A DNA stretch of 64,000 bases from Ahaetulla prasina (GCF_028640845.1 NC_080548.1:17729321-17793320), one strand, 5' to 3'; positions 29,508 through 41,283 are shown, numbered from the stretch's first letter. Notes: a model not told the origin generated them from the letters alone. Translations and numbers: made by a program.

Positions 29508-31352
29508 CATGAAACTCAGTCAACTGAACATTCAGAAATACATCACAAATACCATTGACTAGTGCTAATGGTTGATACGGGTTGCTGCTAGCGTCCTAGG
29601 TATCAGCCAAGTACCACTTCCTCCTCCTCCTCCTCCTCCTCATTATTATTATTATTATTATTGAATCAAACTCCATTCCAGAGGCTCCCCTCCCTCCCCA
29701 AAAATAAAAATAATCAGGAACAGAATCGGAGAATCGTTTATCACAAGCAAATTCGGGCCAGTTGCTAATCTAATATGAATTTTCTTTTTTTTGGGGGGGG
29801 GAGGGCTTTCAAAGTGATAACCAATAGCCCTCCTTGTGCCCTCGAGGGCAGAGATATTGAATACAAGCGTCAGATTCCCAGGAAAGGCCTGGTATTGTTT
29901 TTGTTTTTTTTAAAAAAGATCCAATTCATCCCAAAACTCTTGTTTTTGCAAACAAGCGGGTCCAACCGGTGAATGAAATACGTACATAATGCAACGTTTT
30001 CTGGGACACACATACAATCTGGCTTTTATTTCTCCATCCTTCTTTATCCGGCTTCATTCGCCAAAGGATTTTCTGATTTTTTTTTAATTCTGGTAGTTTA
30101 TTCTCCATCAATTTATGTTCCTTTGTTGCTTTTCTTGGCTGCCTGGACAATTTGCCCCTAATCCCCTTTGTTCCTGCCCATAAGGTTGGGTTTTTTTCTT
30201 TTTTCTTTTGCTTTAAAATAGTCTGTGCTGTTGTTCTTTTTTGAGAATTTGGTGATGATCCGTATTATTTTGGTCATTTGGTTTGGGGGGGAAACCCCAC
30301 CTTAAAAAAAAACCCCACCTCATAAAGCTACCAGCCAGAATAAAACTTGAGTTTTTGTTTTAAAGTCCTTTAAAACTGAATGCCTTAACTGCAAACTTGG
30401 GGAGGAAAAAGCCCCCAAAGATTTAAGATTTTTAGTGATCATGGGTACAAGAAGTGGCAAAACAGGAATACTGTATATTCAAAGCAGAACTTCAATGGAG
30501 GGGCTTTCTATAACCGCTTTTTAAATGTTACCAAAATGTGATTTTGGAAGATCGATTTGGAGTCAAACATTAGGTGGTGCAAGAATTAAAATAAAGGCAG
30601 CAAAGTGGAAATGCATTTTCTTGAGTAAATGTTGATCATACCAGGCTAACCTCAAACTCTTGGGAAAGAATGCTAGCTTTGGGGGAGGCAGGAGGGAATA
30701 TCTGCTGTTTCCAGGATCTGGGATTCCTGGCAGTTTTGCAATCAAAGAAATGATGCCATTAGACAAGTGAGAAATGGTTCCAGCCCCAGCAAGTTCTAAA
30801 TGAGGAAATTCTTGAGAGTTCATTATTTTTCTCCCCAAATCAAATGCTTAGTGTTATTGTTGTTTTTTTAAAAAATCTCCGCTTTGAATGTTTGCTGGTT
30901 CTTTTAAATCAGGATGGAAATGAGGGAGAAGAGATTAAAATGACTTGGCCAGATAATTTTATTCTCTTTGTTGTGAATAGGTTTTGCACTGAAGAATAGG
31001 TTTCCTTTAAACCAGTTAGTTCTCCTTCACTTTCCTTCACCACAAACCCCACTTAAATACCTTTTGTGGCCAAGGACCACTAAGACTTAACTCATAACTT
31101 AACTTAACTTAACCACTAAGACTTAACTTAAACCATAACATTTCTTCAAGCCTTGGTGGACCCCCTGGGATAACATCATGCCCCTCCCATGGACCTGTGG
31201 TCCCAAGTCAAGGACCACTTTTAAACCATGGTTTGTTCTACCTTTTGGCTTGCATGGGCTGCATTGATTGAAGTGGTCTTTGGGCCACATATAAAATATA
31301 TAATATTATGTATATAAATAACAATCTTCTGTTATTTTTGTATATTTTTATG
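29508..31352. other. repeat-poor interval
   Basis: Short (CCT)n (29616-29640) and (ATT)n (29641-29662) arrays only. Frames up to 91 codons have no domain. No transposon ends recognised. Confidence 0.4.
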
Positions 31353-31652
31353 TCTCATGTGAACGCATTACTATTAAATCTTCTCATCGTTCCTTCCTAT
31401 TGCCCATCTCCTCCTACTTATGACTGTATGACTCTAACTTCGTTGCTTGTATCCTTATGATTTATATTGATTGTTTCCTAGTATGACTTGATTGCTTATT
31501 TGTACCCTATGACTATCATTAAGTCTTGTGCCTTATGATTCTTGATGAATGTATCTTGCCTTTTTATGTACCCTGAGAGCATATGCACCAAAGGCAAATT
31601 CCTTGTGTGCCCAATCACACTTGGCCAATAAAAAAATCTAATTCTAATTCTA
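31353..31652 (+). mobile_element. LINE 3' end (CACACTTGGCCAATAAA)
   Basis: Contains CTTATTTGTACCCTATGAC, GATGAATGTATCTTGCC and CCCAATCACACTTGGCC, ending in TCTAATTCTAATTCTATT, a degenerate pentamer tail. Confidence 0.85.
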
Positions 31653-32776
31653 TTAGTTGACCAGGGCTGCAAGCGGGCCGCCGTTTAGACACACCTGATT
31701 TAAATCATGCCTGAATTTTGCACAAACTTCCCAAAATGATGTTGGCCCATTAATTTCGCACCCAACAGATTGGGCAGTATCCAAAGTATTTAAAAATCGA
31801 TTCTGGCTATCATCCATGCCATACCAAACACGGGCAAGATGATACCATCCCACGCCTAGCTAGGCAAAATTATAATTTCCATAACAGTTGTGGCAAATCT
31901 AAATTGAAGAAGATTTCAATTCAAGTCAGGAAGAAGCCTGACTATAGTTAAAAGATTTTTTTCTGGATGGCTTTAAGCATTGGGAAGATTTTTTTTTTTC
32001 TCTGCAAGCTGGCACCTCCTTCCTTAGGAAGTAAGGTTCATTAAGCTCAGGGCTGTGTTAGCATGTTTGGGTTCGCGGACCGAGCCCTTATCTTTCATCC
32101 AAAGAATATTAAAGAGTATATGTCACTCCTGTATTTTAAGTGGGGTTCTCAAAGAAGCTTCCCTCTTTCGGAGAAAGAATGGGAGAAAAATGACTTTTTA
32201 GGGAATTGGTGCAGATCAAAGCATTGTCCAGCATTCTGTTCCCACAGTGGTAAATTAAACCAGCTGCTTGTGGGAAATTCAAAGCACTGCTATGCGTCCC
32301 TCCCTCTCTCCCTCCCTCCCTCCCCGCAGCCCCCATTTACTAGTCGGTGCCTGCACTGAAAGACACGGGCTCTGATACTGAGGGTGATCAATATTGCGAT
32401 TGTGCAGGCTTCAAAAAAGATTCAGAAAAGAGCTTTCTCACAAGTCAGTGCATCGCCTCTGTTACTCATTAAAGGGATCTGTTTTTTTGTTTTTTTTTAA
32501 GCCTTCTTTGCATGCCTAAAATCCTATCGGTGGTGTTGCTTTAAGGGTTGTACTAATTTTGGCTTCCTTTAAGGAGGGGAGAGATTAATAGAATTGTTGG
32601 GGGATCTGTCTTCTTGGTCAATGGATGAAGCTGGAGCCTTGTTTCCATTCCCCCCCCCCCCCGCTGCCCTTCCAAGGCAATTGTGAATCAGAATTCAGTC
32701 TCCTTTCCGCCACTAAGCAGGAAATTGAGTCTAGTTATCTCACCTTTGCCTTGTCATTCCTGGGAAATTCAGAGTG
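31653..32776. other. no gene recognised
   Basis: Unique-looking DNA with CCCTCCCTCC (32297-32325), a T-run (32480-32500) and a C-run (32650-32662). No coding exon supported. Confidence 0.4.
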
Positions 32777-33181
32777 CAGGTAGTCCTCAATTTACAACCA
32801 TCCGTTTAGAGACGGTTTGAATTTAACCATGGCACTGAAAAAAGGGACACGACCGTTTTTCACACATACGACTGTTGCAACATCCCCTCCTCCTCTAATT
32901 GCGTGGTCGAAATTTAGGGTGCATGGCAACTGGCGTATATTTACCACGGTTGCACTTTCCCAGGGTCACGTGATCACTATTTGTAATCTTCCCAGCTGGT
33001 TCCAACAAGCAACGTCAATGGCGGGGGGGGGGGAGGGTGATGAAGCCAGATTCACTTAATGAATGCACGATTCACTTAGCAACTACGGCAAAAGGGTGGT
33101 AAATTGGGGCAAGTCTCGCCTAACACTCGCCTCACGTAACAATTGAAATTTTTGACTGGGTTGTAGTCATAAGACTACTTG
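32777..33181 (-). mobile_element. TIR element of the CAGGTAGTCCTC family
   Basis: CAGGTAGTCCTCAATTTACAACC at the left, CATAAGACTACTTG at the right. The interior has CATGGCACTGAAAAAAGGG, GGGTCACGTGATCAC and TTCACTTAGCAACTACGGC. Confidence 0.82.
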
Positions 33182-33279
33182 GGTACTCTCTAGTGTTTTT
33201 CAAACCTGGGATACTTTAATATGTGTGAATTTAGCCACACTTCTTGAAGTGACCTAGTTTGGAAAATATTGCTTTAGGT

Positions 33280-33404
33280 CAGGGGTCTCCAACCTTGGCA
33301 ACTTTAAGCCTTGGTGGACTTCAACTCCCAGAATTTTGCTGGCTGGGGGATTCTGGGAGTTGAAGTCTGCCAAGGCTTAAAGTTGCCAAGGTTGGAGACC
33401 CCTG
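33280..33404. mobile_element. palindromic hAT MITE, 125 bp
   Basis: Ends CAGGGGTCTCCAACCTTGG and CCAAGGTTGGAGACCCCTG are perfect inverted repeats, with GGACTTCAACTCCCAGAATTT and its inverse inside. Flanking octamers no longer match, so the insertion is older or the flanks changed. Confidence 0.88.
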
Positions 33405-33782
33405 CTCAGGTGCTCCAAGATTTCTGAAGTCAAGTGGAGCCCGAATGGGCTATGCCCTTGAACCTTGCATGAAATTCTGTGAAGCAACTAATCTGCGCAG
33501 CCTGAATTAATAATATAGATGGGAATTTAGATCCTCTTCAGTGTGCATGCAATTCCATGCTCAAAAACCAACATACAAATCAATATCTAAATATTAGAAG
33601 ATAATTGCACGTGGGAGGTGGGGGGAAATAGTGCACAATTTTGAGTTTATTACAGAAAACTGAGTTGGTGGGAAAGCGTCTGCAACAATCAATAAACCAA
33701 CCGCTGAATTGATCTAGATTGGAAGTAAATCAATTTTGATGGTCTCCCTAATGGATGACAAACCTAGATCTAAATATATGTA

Positions 33783-34180
33783 CAGATAGTCCTCAACCTA
33801 CGACCACAATTGAGCCCAACATTTCTATTGTTAGAGTGAGATATTTGTTAACTGAGCTTTGCCTCATGTTGCGACATTTCTTGCCACGGTTGTTAAGTGA
33901 ACCACAGCAGTTGATAAGTTAGCAACCCGGTTGTTAAATGAATCTGGCAACCCTATTGACTTTGCTTGTCAGAAGGTTGCGGAAGGGGATCACATGACCC
34001 TGGGATGCGGCAACGGTCATAAGTATGAACCAGTGGCCAAGCATTTGAATTTTGATCACATGGGCAATGGGGATGCTGCAAAGGTCGTAACTATGACCAA
34101 TGGTCGTAAATCGCATTTTTCAGTGCCATTGTAACTTTGAACGGTCACTAAATGAATTGTTGTAAGTCAAGGACTACCTG
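33783..34180 (+). mobile_element. TIR element of the CAGGTAGTCCTC family, near full length (398 bp)
   Basis: Left CAGATAGTCCTCAACCTACG, right AAGTCAAGGACTACCTG. Landmarks in order: CACAATTGAGCCCAAC, TTGTTAAGTGAACCAC, GACTTTGCTTGTCAGAAGG, GATCACATGACCCTGGGATG, CATTTTTCAGTGCCATTG, GAACGGTCACTAAATGAA. It encodes no protein. I use it as the reference orientation. Confidence 0.85.
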
Positions 34181-34544
34181 TCATTGGTTGTTGATTGCTA
34201 GTTGTTGGGGCAATTTTCTTATAAACCTGATTTTAACGATGGAAGGTTTTGTCAACAGCAACTTTATTAAAGTCCTTCTTAGCTGGATCAAAACTGACAC
34301 TCCTTACTAGCACTGATGATGTTACCTGGTTGGGTAATGAATGCAAGAAAACAAGCAAGTTCATAGAGCACCAAGGACCCTGATCAAAGCTTACTAAAAA
34401 GTTCCTGTTCAAATCTGAAAAATGGTCAAATCCAAAAAGGGAGATCCTACAGAAAAGAAAGTTACTGTGCAAATGTGGTTTTTAAGTTGTGTTCACGTCG
34501 CGCCCTTAACTCGATTCTCAACATCCATCCATTTTGAATGATTA

Positions 34545-35130
34545 TTTATTTTTTTTATTTATTTATTTATTTATTTGATTTTTATACCGCCCTTCTCCCG
34601 AAGGACTCAGGGCGGTGTACAGGCAGAATAAAACAAACAATACAAAATACAATTAAAATGCAATTTAAAAAACTTATTTAAATTAGCCTGACAATTTAAA
34701 AATTTACCATACACTAAAAAACCCCATTTAAAATTAATAAAATTTGACATTTAAAATTCAATTTAAGCCAGCCCCGCGTGGATAAAAAGGTGTGTCTTCA
34801 GTTCGCGGCGAAAAGTCCGAAGGTCAGGTATTTGGCGTAAACCTGGGGGAAGCTCGTTCCAGAGTGTGGGAGCCCCCACAGAGAAGGCCCTTCCCCTGGG
34901 GGCCGCCAGCCGACATTGTTTGGCGGACGGCACCCTGAGAAGTCCCTCTCTGTGAGAGCGTACGGGTCGGTGGGAGGCATGTGGTAACAGCAGACGGTCC
35001 CGTAGGTACCCAGGCCCTAAGCCATGGAGCGCTTTAAAGGTCGTAACCAACACCTTAAAGTGCACTCGAAAGGCCACAGGTAGCCAGTGCAGTCTGCGCA
35101 GGAGCGGTGTTACATGGGAGCTACGCGTAA
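34545..35130 (-). mobile_element. LINE ORF2 C-terminus and 3' UTR (L2/CR1-like group)
   Basis: The minus frame 35077-34763 reads VTTFKALHGLGPGYLRD, then GRAFSVGAPTLWNELPPG and FRRELKTHLF, the conserved end of a LINE reverse-transcriptase protein. The UTR ends CCGCCCTGAGTCCTTCGGGAG and an (ATAA)n tail (34545-34580 on the plus strand as TTTA). The frame over this stretch is intact, but the element is 5'-truncated. Confidence 0.85.
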
Positions 35131-35632
35131 TTTAGTACACTGAAACCGAAACCCACCCAAAGGTCAAGATTCACACAATATACGAAGCCACAAATGATTG
35201 TAATTATCACCATCCCCACCCCCGCCAAGGTTAAAGGCAGCTTAGCCATTGTGCAAATACATCTGATTAATTTACTTTTCCCAGTTGTGTAATCGTGGCC
35301 TTAGATGGCCTCACAGCTTGGCTCTGGAAGGGGGTTGATGGAGATGAAAGGAGGAAGAGGAGAAGGAGAAAGAAACGTGACTTGTAGCAATAAAGACAAG
35401 TACGCCACTGGAATTAGAGCCTCAGCCATCTCAAAGGAAAAGCATTGACATCAACTTCAGGCCTATATACCTTTTATTCAATAGAAAAGAAAACATTTGC
35501 CAGGGATCGTGTGCAAAATTCTTGTTAATCAATTTAGCAGGTGGTAGGGCAGAGTCAATATCATCAATAACTCCACGCTTGGAGATTACAACCAATAACC
35601 TGAAATTGAATGTTGTACCGCTGTACGATAAC

Positions 35633-36306
35633 CCTTGACTTATGACCGGTCACTTAGCAATTGTTTGAAGTAAAAATGGACCCCTCCCAAAAAGGGTACT
35701 TAGGACATTGGTTCAAAATTCTGAAAGTTATCGTCACTGGTCAAAAGATCACATTTTGGGATCTTGGCAACTAGCCTGCCTTTATGGCTGTTGGTTTTGT
35801 GACCATGGTTTACTACTTCTTTCTGGTGGAAACTGAAGCGCTGAAGAAGCTTCTTGGATGAGAAGCAAAACGTCTTCAAAAAAAAAAAACAAACAAACCC
35901 AGAAAGTTCAGTCACCTCTTGAAAAAGCACCTTTGGGATGCTGGAAACTGACTTGACTTCATGTTTTTAGCAAAAGATGACAAATTGCAGACTGCAAAAA
36001 GCAGGTTGGCTTAACAACTGTGGCGTTTGCTTAACAACTGCAGCATTCACTTAAGCCAGGGGTGTCAAATTCAGGACAAGTCCTGTGATGTACCGCAGCT
36101 TTTTCCCCCTTCACTAAACCAGGGGTGGGCATGGCCAGCGCGTGACACACCTGGCACGCGGGCCACAAGTTGGACACCCCTGGCTTAGGGACTGCCACAA
36201 AAAATTTGTAAGATCAGGTTGGTCGCGTAGGCCTTGACTGACGACCATCATGCGTATGACAAAAAGTCCAAGTTCCATTACGATCGTAATTCGAGGATTG
36301 CTTGTA
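35633..36306. mobile_element. composite: TIR-family element interrupted by a foldback fragment
   Basis: CTTGACTTATGACCGGTCACTTAG opens and TACGATCGTAATTCGAGGATTG closes. Inside are a foldback copy (35820-35941) and a CAGGGGTGTCAAATTCAGG / GTTGGACACCCCTG inverted unit (about 36058-36182), a further hAT-like MITE. Confidence 0.6.
35820..35941 (+). mobile_element. one arm of the foldback element
   Basis: GAAGCGCTGAAGAAGCTTC, TTGGATGAGAAGCAAAACG, GTCTTCAAAA, an A-run, then AAAGCACCTTTGGGATG. It is the right arm of 23390-23633 without the left arm. Confidence 0.8.
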
Positions 36307-36352
36307 TACAGTCTGGAACGTGAACGTGGTTTCAAAAAGTTTGTGCTCAGAT

Positions 36353-36609
36353 TAGTGGTGGGTTTCAAATTTTTTTACTACGGTTCTTGGGTATGGCTTG
36401 GTCGGCGTGGCATGGCTTGGTGGGCGTGGCAGGGGAAGGATACTACAAAATCCCCATTCCCCCCACCCCCGGATCAGCTGGGACTCTGGAGGCAGAGAAT
36501 AGATGGGGGCGGGGCCAGTCAGAATTTTTACTACCGGTTCTCCGAACTACTCAAAATTTCCGCTACCGGTTCTTCAGAACTGGTCAGAACCTGCTGAAAC
36601 CCACCTCTG
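36353..36609 (-). mobile_element. hAT-like element, 257 bp, perfect TSD GCTCAGAT
   Basis: Ends TAGTGGTGGGTTTCAAAT and AACCCACCTCTG. GCTCAGAT is at 36345-36352 and 36610-36617. Inside: CGTGGCTTGG-type GGCGTGGC, CTACCGGTTCTCCGAACTAC and GGAAGGATACTACAAAATCC. It is the reverse of the 3430 copy. Confidence 0.86.
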
Positions 36610-36982
36610 GCTCAGATGTCTTCAGCAGATCCACATTTGGCCTGCAGAACCAGTGATTCTCTACCGTTCATTTATGCCCTGGGTTCCTCAAAGGAAATCG
36701 ACTCCATTTTGCATTCAATTCTTTCTTTTCAAAAACTGATCACTCGGAGCAGAAGGGATCCCTGTATGACCGTTATCTAGTTTGCACATTGATTTGCATG
36801 AAATCAGGAACAAAATCTAGCCGTGTGGGACACTATTAGATGCAAATCAAAGATCTGTAGTATAATTCTCTACAGTATTAAGAAGATGCAGAATAGTACA
36901 GACTCTGAATTTTGTGAAGGAAATGACTGTTGTTGCTGTAATTTTTTTTTAACACAGTAGACCTATTTATAATAATAATAAT

Positions 36983-37420
36983 AACAGAGTTGGAAGGACC
37001 TTGGAGGTCTTCTAGTCCAACCCCCTGCCCAAGCAGGAAACCCTACACCACTTCAGACAAATGGTTTTCCAACCTCTTCTTAAAAACTTCCAGTGTTGGA
37101 GTATTCACAACTTCTGGAGGCAAGTTGTTCCACTGATTAATTGTTCTAACTGTCAGGAAATTTATCCTTAGTTCTAAGTTGCTTCTCTCCTTGATTAGTT
37201 TCCACCCATTGCTTCTTGTCCTGCCCTCAGGTGCTTTGGAGTATCGCTCGACTCCCTCTTCTTTTTGACAGCCCCTGAGATATTGGAACACTGCTATCAT
37301 GTCTCCCCTAGTCCTTCTTTTCATTAAACTAGACATACCCAGTTCCTGCAACCGTTCTTCATATGTTTTAGCCTCCAGTCCCCTAATCATCTTGGTTGCT
37401 CTCGAATCTGCCTCAGATTA
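36983..37420 (-). mobile_element. CR1 LINE ORF2 C-terminus and 3' end
   Basis: The minus frame 37390-37043 reads MIRGLEAKTYEERLQELGM, then MIAVFQYLRGCQKEEG, GWKLIKERSNLELR, NQWNNLPPEVV and LEVFKKRLENHL, the classic CR1 C-terminus, with no stop over 115 codons. The 3' end GGACTAGAAGACCTCCAAGG is followed by TAATAATAATAAT (36968-36983). 5'-truncated. Confidence 0.93.
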
Positions 37421-37894
37421 GATCTGGGCAGACACTGCAATTGAGGAAACACAAATATGGATGGATACATACCTCTCCAATATTTATAGGACCCAAATTG
37501 ATTATGGGGTGCCATTAAAAAGGTATCCAACAATGCCTTGAATTGTCCGATGCAACATCACTTCAGAAGTTTAATTCTGGGAAATTAAATTTGCAACTTC
37601 AAAGCCTCCCCTTTGCAAAGAAAATGGCTGGCAGGACCCCAGCACCTTTGCAAAGATACATTTATTAACTCCTTCTTTGGGGGTGAGTGGGGATTGTAGA
37701 TTTGGTGTTCCTTCTCTTTTGGGGAGGTGAAAAAAGAACTCCTTTCCTGCATAATATCCAGCTCTCGATAATGCCTGGCGGAGTAATTTCCTGTAATAGA
37801 ATCTTAATATTCTGACAGGGGAGTATGATGGGTGAGAAAGTTTTTTTTTATATTGACACCACAAAAATATTTATATTTCCAATCATGATAAGGT

Positions 37895-38460
37895 ACCCGA
37901 AAATTAGTCATTAAGCAGTGCAGTTGGTAAGTGAAGCATCACGGGACTGCACCCAAGTTTACAAACTTTTTTTTGCTTTCAGTCGTTAAGCGAGACATCA
38001 CAAGAAAATGACTTTCCCTGCTGGCCTTCCTCGTGGATGTCGCGTGTCAGAAACTGGCTGGGGAGTCGGAAAGGTGATTGCATGACTGCAGGATGCTGCA
38101 ACAAAGCGATTGCCAAGCACCTGGTTCCATTCCCTCCCCACTCCTGGGGGAAGGATATTGCAAAATCCCCATTCTCTCCCTACCCCTGGGGAAAGGATAT
38201 TGCAAAATCTCCATTCCCTCCCCACTCTGGGGCCAGCCAGAGATGGTATTTGCCAGTTCTCCAAACTACTCAAAATTTCTGCTACTGGTTCTCCAGAACC
38301 TGTCATAACCTGCTGAATTTCACCCCTGCCTGGTTTGTGGCCTGGTGTGGCTGTGGCCTGGTCATAAGTGTGAACACCAATTGTAAGTCACTTTTTTCAG
38401 TGTCATCAAAATTTCAAACGAGCGCTAAAACGAAGGGCTTGCAAGTGAAGGACTCCCTGT
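37895..38460. mobile_element. TIR-family element with nested hAT copy
   Basis: GGTACCCGAAAATTAGTCATTAAG and ACTTGCAAGTGAAGGACTCCCTG mark the ends. GATTGCATGACTGCAGGATGC resembles the GATCAC..GGGATGC landmark. It is interrupted at 38128-38328. Confidence 0.6.
38128..38328 (+). mobile_element. nested, 5'-incomplete hAT-like element with TSD
   Basis: Ends GCTGAATTTCACCCCTG. Flanks CCTGGTTC (38120-38127) and CCTGGTTT (38329-38336). It contains CTCCCCACTCCTGGGGGAAGG units repeated twice and ends with GGTTCTCCAGAACCTG. Confidence 0.72.
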
Positions 38461-38750
38461 AACAGAAAGATAAATTAGGCCACTGTTATCCAGGGCTGAG
38501 ATGATGATCAAACAGCTCGGAGTGTTGTTGGCACTGTTTTCTTATGTGTTCAGAGTTCAGTCACTTCCCTATAGAAAATAAAATCCCCCAGTGGGCGGAT
38601 CATTATTTCTTGCATTGCATTTTTCCCCAGATTTGGCAATTTGGGATTTCAGCTCGCAGAATTTTCAGCAATAGCTATGCTGTGTTGGGTTAACGATTTT
38701 CTATCTTCACTGTGAGTTGTATTGTGTTGAGGGGGTGTGTGTGCAAATTT

Positions 38751-39050
38751 TGAGGGTGGGTTTCAAATTTTTTTACTACCAGTTCTGTGGGTGTGGCTTG
38801 GTGGGCGTGGCATGGCATGGCTTGGTGGCTGTAGCAGGGGAAGGATACTGTAAAATCTCCATTCCCTCCCCAATCTAAGGGAAGGTTACTGCAAAATCCC
38901 CATTTCCTCCTGATCAGCTGGGACTCAGGAGGCAGAGAATAGATGGGGGGCGGGGCCAGTCAGAATTTTTACTACCGGTTCTCTGAACTACTCAAAATTT
39001 CCGCTACTGGTTCTCCAGAACTGGTCAAAACCTGCTGAAGCCCACCTCTG
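38751..39050 (-). mobile_element. hAT-like element related to 36353-36609
   Basis: GAGGGTGGGTTTCAAATTTT at the left, GAAGCCCACCTCTG at the right, with CTACCGGTTCTCTGAACTAC inside. Target duplication not clear. Followed by a G-run (39053-39063). Confidence 0.7.
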
Positions 39051-39261
39051 GTGGGGGGGGGGGCTGCACTGAGGGAGCTCAACCAGTCTCATTGTACATA
39101 TGTTGTGCACTGACAATAAAGATTTGAAATTTGCTGGCTGGGGAATTCTGCAAGGGGACATCTGCCAATCTGGAAGTTGCCGTGGCTGGGAAGCCCTTCT
39201 CCAGTGCCAGGTCTAGATAAAGGTTCCTAAACACCATCAACACTTAGGCTTTGGCCAACAT

Positions 39262-39628
39262 AGGTAGTCCTCAACTTATGACCACAATTGAGCCCAGGAT
39301 TTCTGTTGCTAAATGAGACAGTTAAGTGAGTTTTGCCCCATTTTACAACTTCGCTTGCCACGGTTGTTAAGCGAATCACTGCAATTGTTAAGTGAATGTG
39401 ACTTCCCCACTGACCTGGCTTGTCAGGAGGTCACAAAAGGGGATCACCTGACCCCAGAGGTCCCTGCAACTGTCATAAATACTAGTCAGTTGCTCAGCAT
39501 CCGGATTTTGGTCACATGACGGTGGGGATGCTGCCACGGTCGTAAGCTTGTGATAAGTCACTTTTTTTCAGTGCCGTTCTAACTTCAAACCCTCACTTAA
39601 CAAATGGTTGTAACTCAAGGACTATCTG
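39262..39628 (+). mobile_element. TIR element of the CAGGTAGTCCTC family
   Basis: AGGTAGTCCTCAACTTATGACC left, TAACTCAAGGACTATCTG right. Same landmark order as 33783, including CACAATTGAGCCCAGG and GATCACCTGACCCC. Confidence 0.84.
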
Positions 39629-39889
39629 TGGACAATCTGTCATTGGATTAGTAGATATAGTTCACACTTTCAGTAACCTATTTCAGAATTTACTGGCTGT
39701 GAAATCCCCACGAAGCAGAGAGTTACACAGGAGCATCGCTTCAGGCATAGCTGGAAGAGGAAAAAGTTTGAAACGCACAGGTGGCTGAAGCTTATGAATT
39801 GATTCTTTGTCTGAAAATTGAGGTGTAAACAAGCACGTTCCAATTTTCATCTATGAGATACAGAAGAGTGTATGATTGTGGGCTTTTTT

Positions 39890-40143
39890 TTGTTGTTGTT
39901 TACATTTATACCCCGCCCTTCTCCGAAGACTCAGGGCGGCTTACAATGTATAGGGCAATAGTCTCATTCTATTTGTATATATTTACAAAGTCAACTTATT
40001 GCCCCCCCAACAATCTGGGTCCTCATTTTACCTACCTTATAAAGGATGGAAGGCTGAGTCAACCTTGGGCCGGGCTCGAACCTGCAGTAATTGCAGGCTT
40101 TGTGTTCTTAATAACAGGCCTTACCAGGCAGAGCTAAACCGGC
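39890..40143 (-). mobile_element. tRNA-derived SINE, reverse
   Basis: Reverse of the 47141 copy: CCCGCCCTTCTCCGAAGACTC, then CAACTTATTGCCCCC, GTCCTCATTTTACC, and GGTCGAACC-type GGGCTCGAACCTGCAG (B box on the minus strand), ending at the AGCTAAACCGG head. Confidence 0.82.
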
Positions 40144-40144
40144 C

Positions 40145-40190
40145 CTTAGAGCCGGTTTAGCTCTGGCAGGCAGGCAGAGCTAAACCGGCT
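40145..40190. repeat. 16-bp perfect hairpin from SINE head sequences
   Basis: AGCCGGTTTAGCTCTG and CAGAGCTAAACCGGCT are exact reverse complements around a short GCAGGCAGG loop. A third arm copy (GCAGAGCTAAACCGGC, about 40126-40142) precedes it. Confidence 0.9.
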
Positions 40191-40214
40191 TGAAATCCCA
40201 GTGCCTCTCGGTAG

Positions 40215-40376
40215 AATAAGCTCTTCATCAGTGTTTTTTCAAACTTGACCACGGAAACTTGAATTTCCGTGTGAAATTCACCTCTCAGATTTGCCCCAGA
40301 TGGGTACTAGCTGGGGGATTCTGGGAATTAGAGTCCAAAGCTCTTAAAGCAGCCCAGTTTGAAAAAAATGTTCTAC
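40215..40376. mobile_element. hAT MITE, decayed
   Basis: CAGTGTTTTTTCAAACTTG and CAGTTTGAAAAAAATG bracket GGGATTCTGGGAATTAGAGTCC, the order of the CAGTGTTTCTC MITEs. Confidence 0.55.
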
Positions 40377-40397
40377 ATTATCTGAAACCAGATAAGG

Positions 40398-40957
40398 CAG
40401 TGATAGTTAGCCATTTTTCCCTCGGGTGCCGAAAGCGCAAGCGCGTGTGCCCACATAATGCAATGTCCCCCACACACACCCTGCCCCATGCGCATACATG
40501 CCCAATCCCCCCATGCTCCCCACCCCCCACCCCCATGCCACATTTTGGGCCTAGCAGGCTTCCCTGACTTCCAGTAGGCCCATTTTTTGCCCTCCGGAGA
40601 CTCTGGAGGCTTTTCCGAAGCCTCCAGGAAGGCGAAAACGGTATCCCCCGGCCCTCTGGAGGCCAGAAACGGCTCGTTTCCAGACTTCTGGTAGGCCCGT
40701 TTTTTGCCCTCCCAGAGCCTCCGTGTGAGCCTCCTGTACTTATTTGGCATCCAAAATGGGTTGTGTGGAGACTCCTGTGGGGGGACGGGCGGGTATGGGC
40801 ATGCGTACATGCACAGCAAAGACCCAAAAATCAGCTGGCTGGCAGGAGACGTGCGCGCATGCGCGGTAGAGCTGACCTAGGGTGACGGCTCATATGCCTG
40901 CATGAAATAGCTCTGTGTGCCACCTGTGGCACCTGTGCCACAGGTTCGCCATCATGG
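40398..40957 (-). mobile_element. hAT-like element (CAGTGATAGTTAGCC family), 560 bp, perfect TSD
   Basis: Starts CAGTGATAGTTAGCC and ends GGTTCGCCATCATGG. AGATAAGG is at 40390-40397 and 40958-40965. Interior GC-rich with GGCCCATTTTTTGCCCTCC repeated. Confidence 0.85.
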
Positions 40958-41283
40958 AGATAAGGTGACTTCCACGAGGAGATTTCTCATTAAAATTAAC
41001 TCAGTGAGATGTATCTTCCCTGCTTTTTTTGGCTCAGGTCTGGAATACTTGCTTGCAGGCAATCTCACAATCCTTTATTTCTGGGAACACTGTCGTTCTC
41101 ACCTAAGAGTTCAGCTGCAAGATTCAGAGGTCATCCGCACTAGAGATTATTCATGCTGACTGACATCACCTCCAATGACGACAGATGCTCAGGGAGTTGT
41201 GCTGTGTGAACATCAGAACAAAAAGGTAAGGTACTTCCCAGTAGTCGTTACTCAATGAAACCCAGAAGTTATGTATTGCTATA

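Noticed and set aside
37895..38460. Tandem GGAAGGATATTGCAAAATC units as an independent minisatellite
   Set aside because: They are internal units of the nested hAT-like element, also present at 3540-3610, 38860-38900 and 61880-62020.
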